A stretch of 14,906 nucleotides of DNA from Bacteroidota bacterium (lineage in GTDB: Bacteria > Bacteroidota > Bacteroidia > M30B66), in contig JAGQVC010000012.1 of the NCBI GenBank assembly GCA_020438185.1, forward strand, positions 1 through 14,906, written 5' to 3'. The notes below the pieces were generated by a model. That model did not search any database. It saw only the letters and a list, made by a program, of their open reading frames with translations, and had not been told where the DNA came from. Positions 1-7,050 of this stretch are shown in pieces (positions within the stretch are counted from its first letter, which is position 1; every line of letters starts with the position of its first letter). The position numbers and the translations under genes are program-made.

Positions 1-1836
1 TCCTTTCCGGCGTTCCGCCGGGATGTCAATGTTACGGTCAGATCGTAAATACTGAGCTGTAACCGAATTGCCCGAATACAAATCTGCGGGCGCCCCCTGA
101 GCAACAATTTTTCCGCCCAGCACACCCGCGCCCGGACCAACATCTATCACATGGTCGGCCGCCATAATCATATCCTTGTCGTGCTCAACCACAATGACTG
201 AATTGCCCGAATCACGCAGGTTTTTAAGTGCCTGAATTAAGCGTACGTTATCCCGCTGGTGCAATCCTATACTGGGTTCATCGAGAATATAAAGTACGCC
301 CACGAGTTTGGATCCTACCTGCGTTGCAAGACGAATTCGTTGTGATTCTCCACCCGACAGGGTGCCTGCACTGCGGTTAAGCGTAAGGTAATCAAGGCCT
401 ACATCCATTAAAAAACCAATGCGCGTGGTGATTTCCTTAACCACTTCGCGGCCAATGGCTAACTGGCGATCGTGCATGTGATTCTCGACATCAGCGAACC
501 AGGCTTGCAAATCGGTAATATCGAGCCTGGCCAGCTCGGCAATGTTCTTGCCGGCAATTTTGAACCAAAGAGCCTGTTTTTTAATCCGGTCGCCATGGCA
601 TTCGGGACATTCCACATCGTTCATGAATTCTTTCGCCCACGATTTTGCCCCTTCACTATTGTTATCGTCGTGTTGCTCAGAAATGAAATTGACGATACCT
701 GTAAACTGCATTGCATATCCGCCGGCATTGTACTGGGGATTCTTAATCTTCAGAATTTCCTCCGTTCCATAAAGAATTGCGTCAAGTGCAGCTTCATCAA
801 TATCTTCAATCGGATCGCTGAGTTTAAATCCGTATTTATCGGCAATTGCTTCAACCTGAGCGAAAATCCAGCTGTTTTTGTATTCCCCAAGCGGAACAAT
901 TCCTCCCTTTTTAATGGAGTTTTTCGGGTCCGGAATGATTTTATTCAAATCAACCCGGGCAATTTTTCCTAAACCATGGCAATGCGGACAGGCTCCGTAA
1001 GGCGAATTGAAAGAAAACAGATTGGGCGCCGGCTCATCATATGAAATTCCCGTTGTCGGGCACATCAGAAATTTACTGAAATGCCTGACCTCACCGGAGT
1101 CCGCATCAAGCACCATCATAGAACCTTTACCATATTTCATGGCCAGTTTCAGTGAATCCAGCACACGCTGTTTTTGATTGGATGCGACTTCAATTCGGTC
1201 AACTACTACCTCAATGTCATGAACTTTATAACGATCCAGCTTCATTCCGAACGTGATGTCGCGAATTTCTCCATCAACACGAACCTTCAGGAATCCTGAT
1301 TTTCGGATTTGCTCAAACAGTTCCCGGTAATGACCTTTTCTTCCTTTAATAACCGGCGCAAGAAGACTTATTCTTGCCTTGTCGTAGTCCTTAAGAATGA
1401 GATCCAGAATTTGCTGTTCCGAATACCTCACCATTTTTTCGCCGGTATTATACGAGAAAGCTTCCCCGGCACGGGCAAACAGCAAACGCATGAAATCGTA
1501 GATTTCTGTTATGGTACCTACGGTTGAGCGTGGATTTTTTCCGGTTGTTTTTTGTTCTATCGAAATCACCGGACTTAATCCGGTTATCTTATCCACGTCG
1601 GGACGCTCCATGCTACCAAGAAACTGACGTGCGTAAGCCGAGAAACTTTCAATGTAGCGGCGCTGTCCTTCGGCATAAATGGTATCGAAGGCGATAGACG
1701 ATTTGCCACTACCGCTTAATCCGGTTATTACAACCAGTTTATTCCGGGGAATGTGTAAATCAATGTTGCGCAGGTTGTGCTCCCGCGCCCCGTAAATTTC
1801 AATATATGATTCTTCCTGAACTGAAGCTTTTGACAT
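1..1836 (-). CDS. uvrA: UvrA, excinuclease ABC subunit A (N-terminal 612 residues, cut by window edge)
   Basis: UvrA is the ATP-driven damage sensor of nucleotide excision repair; it dimerises, finds bulky lesions and loads UvrB. Visible here are the first ATPase half and the zinc/UvrB-binding insertions. Walker A GLSGSGKSS lies at residues 39-47, the ABC signature LSGGESQRIRL at 493-503, the Walker B region ending LDEPS around 518-522, and an EHD H-loop near 554. A CPECHG motif precedes the signature. The first zinc module is odd: the usual CxxC pair reads CPTT at 259-262, while the second pair C283/C286 is intact. The ATG at 1836 is chosen because the N-terminus aligns with the family start. 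The reading frame is open to base 1, so the second ATPase half (family length is about 940 residues) lies outside. It is transcribed away from the protease gene. Identification is very secure. Confidence 0.97.
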   Translation of the reverse strand, partial: MSKASVQEESYIEIYGAREHNLRNIDLHIPRNKLVVITGLSGSGKSSIAFDTIYAEGQRRYIESFSAYARQFLGSMERPDVDKITGLSPVISIEQKTTGKNPRSTVGTITEIYDFMRLLFARAGEAFSYNTGEKMVRYSEQQILDLILKDYDKARISLLAPVIKGRKGHYRELFEQIRKSGFLKVRVDGEIRDITFGMKLDRYKVHDIEVVVDRIEVASNQKQRVLDSLKLAMKYGKGSMMVLDADSGEVRHFSKFLMCPTTGISYDEPAPNLFSFNSPYGACPHCHGLGKIARVDLNKIIPDPKNSIKKGGIVPLGEYKNSWIFAQVEAIADKYGFKLSDPIEDIDEAALDAILYGTEEILKIKNPQYNAGGYAMQFTGIVNFISEQHDDNNSEGAKSWAKEFMNDVECPECHGDRIKKQALWFKIAGKNIAELARLDITDLQAWFADVENHMHDRQLAIGREVVKEITTRIGFLMDVGLDYLTLNRSAGTLSGGESQRIRLATQVGSKLVGVLYILDEPSIGLHQRDNVRLIQALKNLRDSGNSVIVVEHDKDMIMAADHVIDVGPGAGVLGGKIVAQGAPADLYSGNSVTAQYLRSDRNIDIPAERRKG

Positions 1837-1926
1837 GGATAAACAATCGGCGAAATTAGTCATTTTAACGGCTTGGTAACTATGAACAAGTAATTGCCGC
1901 TTTCGTTTTGTACATTTGAAATCAAT
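1837..1926. promoter_or_regulatory. Divergent promoter region between uvrA and the aspartyl protease gene
   Basis: This 90-base gap must hold both start signals. On the plus strand TACATTTG (1911-1918) matches the Bacteroidota -7 box TAnnTTTG exactly and ends 8 bases before the chosen ATG at 1927. That would give a very short or leaderless transcript. No good -33 TTG is found at the usual 19-base spacing. On the minus strand TAATTTCGCCG (1858 to 1848) ends 11 bases before the uvrA ATG; it differs from TAnnTTTG at one position and recurs upstream of lpd. No Shine-Dalgarno site is clear for either gene. Promoter assignment is from pattern only. Confidence 0.45.
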
Positions 1927-2892
1927 ATGCATTCTGCCCTCATTTTCCTGCTTTGTTTTGCTTTCGGCTTTCAGCCGGATATAAACAGCAGTGATGTGCA
2001 GCGAAAGAAGAAAAACCCGGCAATTTCGATGTATCCGGATCCGGTTCCGGAAGGTGAAATTCAAAGTCTCACACTACCTTTAAAAAGAGCCGGAAACCTT
2101 ATTCTGCTTGAGGTTATGGTTGATGGGGTGAGAGGTAATTTTATTCTGGACACCGGTGCTCCTCATCTTGTTTTAAACACAACGTACTTCCGTAAACTCA
2201 ATACATACGGTGAAGTTTACGCGGCCGGAATTACGGGACGTGCCGGGCAGGGAGAACAGGTTAGAGTTGATTCGCTTGATTTTGGTGGAATACTTTTCAG
2301 AAATGTGGATGCAGACCGCATAAATCTTGGACATCTCGAAGAAAAGAAAGGTGTTAGAATTCTGGGTTTGCTAGGTCTTAATCTATTCAAGTACCTTGAG
2401 TTACAGATTAATTTAAGGGAGAATGTTGTTAGCATTCACCGGCTGAACAGGAATGGACAATTAATCAAAACCGACTCCTTGCATCAGGTTGCACCAGCCC
2501 ACTCTCTGCAACTTGAGAACGAGAATGGTTTATTGATTCTGAACGGGCGGATTAACAATAAGAGAATTAGGTTTTATATCGATACCGGCGCCGAAAGCTG
2601 TATTCTGCATTCCGGTGCTTCAAAAAAGGTATTTGAGTCTTTTACGCTCAAAAGCACAGCCAGGCTCAACGGTTCTGGTGGTAAAACTATCGAGGTTGCA
2701 ACCGGTTATCTTAGTAATATTCAACTGGGTTCATTACGCCTTCGGCGGATACCGGTAACCGTAGCAAACCTCAATGGTTTGAGTAGCTTGTATCAAACTC
2801 ATATCGACGGCATGTTGGGTTATGAATTTTTGAATACCGGAATTATTTCCATTAATCAGTACAACAGGTCCATATACATATGGGAAGGATAA
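1927..2892 (+). CDS. Secreted aspartyl protease with two retropepsin-like lobes
   Basis: This is a 321-residue protein with two copies of the aspartyl-protease active-site signature: ILDTGAP with D75-T76-G77, and YIDTGAE with D219-T220-G221. Each copy is followed by the hydrophobic-hydrophobic-Gly motif that closes a retropepsin lobe (ILGLLG at 145-150, IDGMLG at 293-298). The protein therefore looks like a fused dimer of two retropepsin-type domains (pepsin-like logic, gag/Asp_protease_2-type sequence). The N-terminus MHSALIFLLCFAFGF is a short hydrophobic export signal with no lipobox cysteine, so a periplasmic or secreted location is likely. The frame extends upstream to a TTG at 1894, but that codon precedes the putative -7 box, and ATG 1927 starts exactly at the signal peptide. 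The end overlaps the next gene by 13 bases, suggesting co-translation. No PDZ domain is present. The substrate is unknown. Confidence 0.85.
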   Translation: MHSALIFLLCFAFGFQPDINSSDVQRKKKNPAISMYPDPVPEGEIQSLTLPLKRAGNLILLEVMVDGVRGNFILDTGAPHLVLNTTYFRKLNTYGEVYAAGITGRAGQGEQVRVDSLDFGGILFRNVDADRINLGHLEEKKGVRILGLLGLNLFKYLELQINLRENVVSIHRLNRNGQLIKTDSLHQVAPAHSLQLENENGLLILNGRINNKRIRFYIDTGAESCILHSGASKKVFESFTLKSTARLNGSGGKTIEVATGYLSNIQLGSLRLRRIPVTVANLNGLSSLYQTHIDGMLGYEFLNTGIISINQYNRSIYIWEG

Positions 2893-4367
2893 GTAACAAT
2901 AAGTGTAGAAAGATTCTGGCAATCCTGATCATGTTGTTTGCCACAGCTGCGCCTGCCCTGGCGCAATCAGCGGATAAATTGCCTAAAATCAGCTTTTCGG
3001 ACAATGAAATGATTATCCATTTTTACCCTGAATATCTGGATGGTTTTCCCGATTCCCTGTTTAAAGCTTATGGCATAGAGGTCCCCGAGATGATTACAGC
3101 CGTTCATAATCGTGATTGGGATGTTTTTGCCAGGATGGGTTGGGTTGTTAAAGATAAAGGCAAAAAAGGAATCGAGCTCAGAAGACGGCTTGAGCCGGTA
3201 GCTGACTTTTCATCCGATAAATCAAACGGCTGGTTTTGGGGAGAAATGTTTATGTCGGACCGGCAACCGGGAATTCCCGTCATGGATGGTAGTATTGGCT
3301 ACAACCCGATTGGCAAACAATCTTTCAGACAAATATCAGATTCAACAATCCGTTTCGAGCTTTCCGGATATGAGAACGCTTCTCAGGTTTACCTGTCAGG
3401 CTCTTTTAATAACTGGTCAACTCAGGCGGTTCCCATGCAAAAAAGTGGCGCTTTCTGGATTGCAGAAATCGGGCTGCCGCCCGGAAAACACTTATACAAA
3501 TTTGTTGTGGACGGAAAATGGGTTTACGATACCGGTAATGAGCTGAAAGAAGAAGATGGGTACAACGATTACAATTCTGTGCTTTACATGTGCAATCATG
3601 TGTTCAGTTTCAGTACTGCCGAAGGTGCGAGAAAGGTATATCTGGCAGGAAGTTTTAATAACTGGAACCCTAAGGAAATCCGAATGAATAAGGTTACCGG
3701 GCACCAGTTTGAATTACCGGTGTATTTAGTTAACGGAACCTATCAGTATAAGTTCGTTGCCGATGGTGACTGGTTTGAAGATCCCGCCGCCAGGCGGAAA
3801 GTAAGCGACGGAAATGGTGGGAATAATTCAATTCTTGAAATTGGTAAACCGGTCCACTTCAGCCTCAAAGGATATAGCGACGCACACGCAGTTTATGTTG
3901 CGGGCGAATTTAATAACTGGAATCCTGCTGAACTTTTAATGGTTCAGAGTAATGGTGAATGGAAGCTGGATTATGTATTAGCACCCGGAAATTATCAATA
4001 CAAATTTATTGTTGATGGCAAGTGGATTCAAGATCCGGAGAACTTAATGCAAGTTGACGATTACAATGGAGGCTTCAATTCACTGCTTATTTTCGAACCT
4101 AATTACACTTTTATTTTAAAGCAGTTTCCTCAGGCCAAAAGTGTAATTCTCACAGGCTCGTTCAATAATTGGGATGAGCAGAACTACAAAATGAAAAGGG
4201 AAAATGGTGAATGGACATTTCACCTGTTTCTGAAACCGGGTAAATACAAATACAAATTTATAGTTGATGGCAACTGGATTCTGGACCCCGGAAATACGCT
4301 TTGGGAAGAAAATGAGTACGACACCGGAAATTCGGTTATCTGGTTTAATCCGGCTTTACCTCAGTGA
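2880..4367 (+). CDS. Secreted protein with four tandem AMPK-beta/CBM48-type glycogen-binding modules
   Basis: This is a 495-residue protein. A classic Sec signal peptide (basic start, hydrophobic core, ALA|Q near residue 29) supports ATG 2880, inside the end of the upstream gene. Residues 30 to about 150 form a domain I do not recognise. Residues 156 to about 488 are four modules of 83-85 residues, each opening V(Y/I)x(S/A/T)G(S/E)FNNW and containing YKFxxDGxW and a closing NS(V/I/L)(L/I). These are the marks of the glycogen-binding domain of AMPK beta (CBM48). There is no catalytic domain, so the likely role is binding alpha-glucan or a similar polysaccharide in the periplasm or outside the cell. 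It is probably co-transcribed with the aspartyl protease gene. Its last 12 bases overlap the lytic transglycosylase gene on the other strand. Module identity is secure; ligand and cellular role are inference. Confidence 0.85.
   Translation: MGRISNNKCRKILAILIMLFATAAPALAQSADKLPKISFSDNEMIIHFYPEYLDGFPDSLFKAYGIEVPEMITAVHNRDWDVFARMGWVVKDKGKKGIELRRRLEPVADFSSDKSNGWFWGEMFMSDRQPGIPVMDGSIGYNPIGKQSFRQISDSTIRFELSGYENASQVYLSGSFNNWSTQAVPMQKSGAFWIAEIGLPPGKHLYKFVVDGKWVYDTGNELKEEDGYNDYNSVLYMCNHVFSFSTAEGARKVYLAGSFNNWNPKEIRMNKVTGHQFELPVYLVNGTYQYKFVADGDWFEDPAARRKVSDGNGGNNSILEIGKPVHFSLKGYSDAHAVYVAGEFNNWNPAELLMVQSNGEWKLDYVLAPGNYQYKFIVDGKWIQDPENLMQVDDYNGGFNSLLIFEPNYTFILKQFPQAKSVILTGSFNNWDEQNYKMKRENGEWTFHLFLKPGKYKYKFIVDGNWILDPGNTLWEENEYDTGNSVIWFNPALPQ
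3345..4343 (+). repeat. Four tandem CBM48-like protein modules (about 84 residues each)
   Basis: FNNW motifs end at W179, W262, W347 and W431, giving periods of 83, 85 and 84 residues. In each module the residues matching the sugar-contacting positions of rat AMPK beta-1 (W100, K126, W133, N150; recalled from the published structure) are kept: W179/K207/W214/N232, W262/K291/W298/N316, W347/K375/W382/N400 and W431/K459/W466/N484. DNA similarity is obvious only around the GTTGATGGC..TGGATT segment of modules 3 and 4, so this is an old protein duplication rather than a recent DNA repeat. Confidence 0.8.
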
Positions 4368-5402
4368 GTCCCCTTCGGTATAGGGAATTCCCGAAGATGG
4401 CATTTCTGCATCGGCCATTCGCATAAGCAAATTGTAATCTTTAACACTTTCGGCAGGAATCGATAAAGTAAATTTCTCACCTGCCTTAAGTATCAATTCA
4501 TCAGTCCTGATCCATGGATTGAAATATTTCAGCAACTTGTAATTCAAGCCCAGCTGTTCTGCATAAGCTGGCAAATTTTTGATGCTTGTATCCACTTCGA
4601 CTTTCTTTACAGGAATTGGCGGGTACAAATCTTTCTTTCTGAAAACGAAACCATACTGCCGGGGATTACTCAGAATCTCTTTCATGGCCAGCACTCTGAA
4701 AACGTAGCGTGCCGTTTCATCGTTGAGCAATAAATCGTAATACGAATTAACCTGCTGCCTGGTTAATTGCCTTTGTACACCTGTGAGGCCCATATTATAA
4801 GCGGCTGCAACAAGGGTCCAGTTTTGTAAATTTTTATACGCTTCCTTGAAGAATTTACATGCTGCTTCAGTTGATTTTTCTACGTGGTAACGCTCATCAA
4901 TCGCGTCATCAACCCTCAAACCATAAGCTTCGGCCGTTCCGGGTATAAACTGCCAGTACCCTGCCGCTCCGCGGGATGAAACCCCGTGCAAAAAACCACT
5001 TTCTACAACAGCCAGGTATTTGAAGTCTTCAGGAATTCCATTTCTCTTGAGAATTGGTGTGATTACAGGAAACCACCTGTTGGCCCGTTTAGCAAGCAGC
5101 AGCGTTGAAGATTGCCAATATGTATTAACCAAAAATTCCCGGTCAATTCTCTCGCGCACTTCAAAATCCTGCAAAGGCACTGGTTCACCGGCGAAGTTGA
5201 GGTCGGCCGGAATATTTACAGCAAAAATTTTGTAATTATCGTTGAAGTATTTCTGATACAAATCGTCATTTGTTTCGATGCGTGCAGAATAATTAAATAA
5301 ACGGTTTATTCCCAGCAACGAAAAAAGAAACACCAGTGATATTAAAATTTTCCATCCTGCCGAAGGCAGTGGCAGCAGCGATTTCAGGAATTTTTTATTC
5401 AC
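4356..5402 (-). CDS. Membrane-anchored lytic transglycosylase (SLT/MltD-like)
   Basis: Lytic transglycosylases cleave the MurNAc-GlcNAc bond of peptidoglycan and leave a 1,6-anhydro end. This 348-residue protein has a transmembrane segment at about 17-36 (ILISLVFLFSLLGI). The SLT domain follows: KYLAVVESGF with catalytic E134, then the family motif GAAGYWQFIPGTAEAYGL and later AAAYNMG. The C-terminal part (KLLKYFNPWIR, then a Lys/Gly-rich strand) is the short LysM-like tail seen in Bacteroidota members rather than full LysM repeats. Translation starts at GTG 5402, whose GTGA overlaps the stop of the WecA-like gene by 4 bases; this is a strong sign of translational coupling and operon membership. 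It is the last gene of the operon, and its stop lies inside the convergent CBM48 gene, leaving no room for a terminator. It probably acts in the periplasm, perhaps making passage for the polysaccharide export complex. Confidence 0.9.
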   Translation of the reverse strand: MNKKFLKSLLPLPSAGWKILISLVFLFSLLGINRLFNYSARIETNDDLYQKYFNDNYKIFAVNIPADLNFAGEPVPLQDFEVRERIDREFLVNTYWQSSTLLLAKRANRWFPVITPILKRNGIPEDFKYLAVVESGFLHGVSSRGAAGYWQFIPGTAEAYGLRVDDAIDERYHVEKSTEAACKFFKEAYKNLQNWTLVAAAYNMGLTGVQRQLTRQQVNSYYDLLLNDETARYVFRVLAMKEILSNPRQYGFVFRKKDLYPPIPVKKVEVDTSIKNLPAYAEQLGLNYKLLKYFNPWIRTDELILKAGEKFTLSIPAESVKDYNLLMRMADAEMPSSGIPYTEGDSLR

Positions 5403-6484
5403 GCTTTTGGTTTGGGTTTGCTGATTTTGGTTGTCGCATAAAGCGAACCTCCTATCAACAAAAATAGTACCCCGAAAATTAACGTATGACTTAAAGTCCA
5501 GGTTTCAATATTATTGATAATCAGCACTGCAACGGCCATTGAAAAAACCGATATCAGAATTAAAAGCATGGCAACATGCCGGTCGCTCAATCCCATGTAT
5601 GAGAGGTGATGCGTGGTGTGATCTCGGCCCCCAACGAATGGCGACTGACCTCTCATGAGTCGGTTTATTGAAACGGTAGTTGTATCGCTAAGTGGCACAA
5701 TAAACATGAGCGCCACAATAAGAATTTGCTTTTCGGCAATAAAGGCACCATGATAATCGGGCGCATTCCAGAAGTAGGTTATTCCAATACCAGCCAGAAA
5801 TGTTCCGAGAAACTGACTGCCGCTATCGCCCATATACATGCGTGAAGGATTCCAGTTATAATATAAGAACCCTGCAATGGAGCTCATAATACCTACAAGT
5901 AAAACCAGATCTATTCCGGTATAATGTTCCCCGAAAATCAGAATCATCGCGGCACCGCCGCAAATAATGAGTGAAACACTGGCCGTAATTCCATCCATAT
6001 TGTCCAGCATATTCACCGAATTCATCATGCCAACAACCCAGAGGAATGTAAGCACCATGTTCAGCCATTCCCAGGGAAATGTTTGAATTACATTACCCGT
6101 GAAGATGAAGATGATTGCACATAAAAATTGCACGACAAATTTCAGGAAAGGCTTCGTATTGTATGCGTCATCGGCAAGGCCCATCATGAATCCAAGCGAA
6201 GAAGCCGTAGTTAATCCAAGGAATTTGGCGTTCAGCAATATTTCCTGATTCCCGAAAAAAATGGCATAAAAAACAATGGAACCCAGAAAGATGATATAAA
6301 ATGAAACTCCCCCGAAAGCGGGTTTGGTAGTAGAAGCCCATCTTACCTGTTGCACCTGATTTTTAGCTCCCAGGTTAGTCGAGAATTTTAACAGCAGTCC
6401 ATTGATGGAAAGTGATGCAAGCAACATTGCCGTAAAAAATACAAGATAAATAACAGGAAGTGAAAACAGGGAAAGGTCTATCAT
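5399..6484 (-). CDS. WecA/MraY-family undecaprenyl-phosphate sugar-1-phosphate transferase
   Basis: This is a polytopic membrane enzyme of 361 residues with about ten or eleven hydrophobic segments. The family moves a HexNAc-1-phosphate from a UDP-sugar onto undecaprenyl phosphate, the first committed step of a lipid-linked glycan. All signature motifs are present: GLADDAYN with D105/D106 (Mg site), NMLDNMDG with D161/D164, MGDSGSQFLG with D220, and the cytoplasmic GGRDHTTHHL loop (D288 to H293) that resembles the WecA/TagO/TarO type more than MraY. Being inside a polysaccharide operon also argues against MraY. It starts 13 bases after rfbC and overlaps the next gene by 4 bases. The exact sugar (GlcNAc, FucNAc or other) cannot be read from the sequence, so no symbol is given. 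Confidence 0.92.
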   Translation of the reverse strand: MIDLSLFSLPVIYLVFFTAMLLASLSINGLLLKFSTNLGAKNQVQQVRWASTTKPAFGGVSFYIIFLGSIVFYAIFFGNQEILLNAKFLGLTTASSLGFMMGLADDAYNTKPFLKFVVQFLCAIIFIFTGNVIQTFPWEWLNMVLTFLWVVGMMNSVNMLDNMDGITASVSLIICGGAAMILIFGEHYTGIDLVLLVGIMSSIAGFLYYNWNPSRMYMGDSGSQFLGTFLAGIGITYFWNAPDYHGAFIAEKQILIVALMFIVPLSDTTTVSINRLMRGQSPFVGGRDHTTHHLSYMGLSDRHVAMLLILISVFSMAVAVLIINNIETWTLSHTLIFGVLFLLIGGSLYATTKISKPKPKA

Positions 6485-6497
6485 CAGTGCTGTTTAT

Positions 6498-7046
6498 TTA
6501 AAATATAAACGGTGAGTCAAAGTCCTTTAACAAGACATTTGTTTTGTCTTTTTCGGAAAGGACAGGATTTTCAATATTCCACTCAATTTCAAGTGCCGGG
6601 TCATTCCACATAATTCCCTGTTCTGCATCTTTATTATATAAATCACCACATTTATAAGAAAACAGGGTTTCATTTTTCAGGGTCAGAAAACCATGCGCAA
6701 ATCCAATCGGAATGTACAACATGGTTTTGTTTTCTTCACTTAATTCAATCGAATAGTGCTTTCCATAAGTAGGGGAGCCTTTGCGGATATCCACCACTAC
6801 ATCCAGAACAGAACCTCTGATTACGCGAACCAATTTAGATTGTGCATGAGGCGGCTGCTGAAAATGCATTCCACGTAAAACACCCGCTTCTGAAAGGCTT
6901 TGGTTGTCCTGCACAAAATCATCTGCAATTCCGGCATTTACAAACTTTGCCCGATTGTATGATTCGAAGAAATATCCTCTCGGATCTTCAAATACTCTGG
7001 GATAAATAACAACTAGTCCCGGAATGAAAGTGTTTTCGAACTGCAT
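6498..7046 (-). CDS. rfbC: dTDP-4-dehydrorhamnose 3,5-epimerase (RmlC)
   Basis: This is a 182-residue cupin of normal family length. RmlC inverts C3 and C5 of dTDP-4-keto-6-deoxyglucose on the way to dTDP-L-rhamnose. Visible residues are LRGMHFQ with catalytic H61, the partner aspartate D167 in LSEKDK, the YKCGDLYN segment with Y131 and Y137 near the active site, and GFAHGF around 115-120. It starts 4 bases after the Wzc-like gene and is followed closely by the WecA-like gene. The other three genes of the pathway (rfbA, rfbB, rfbD) are not in this window and must be elsewhere if rhamnose is made. A related 3,5- or 3-epimerase acting on another dTDP-keto-sugar is possible, but the length and motifs fit RmlC well. 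Confidence 0.92.
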   Translation of the reverse strand: MQFENTFIPGLVVIYPRVFEDPRGYFFESYNRAKFVNAGIADDFVQDNQSLSEAGVLRGMHFQQPPHAQSKLVRVIRGSVLDVVVDIRKGSPTYGKHYSIELSEENKTMLYIPIGFAHGFLTLKNETLFSYKCGDLYNKDAEQGIMWNDPALEIEWNIENPVLSEKDKTNVLLKDFDSPFIF

Positions 7047-7050
7047 AAAA

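Noticed and set aside
472..972. A 166-codon plus-strand open frame inside uvrA
   Set aside because: It lies antisense to well-matched UvrA sequence with all expected motifs; its translation has no recognisable domain and is a shadow frame.
1894..1926. TTG start giving 11 extra residues to the protease
   Set aside because: The extension precedes a TAnnTTTG box and would put a non-signal sequence before the hydrophobic signal peptide; ATG 1927 fits better.
4382..4391. GGGAATTCCC palindrome near the convergent gene ends, considered as a terminator
   Set aside because: It has no loop and no T-tract on either strand and lies inside the transglycosylase coding region; a ten-base palindrome is expected occasionally by chance.
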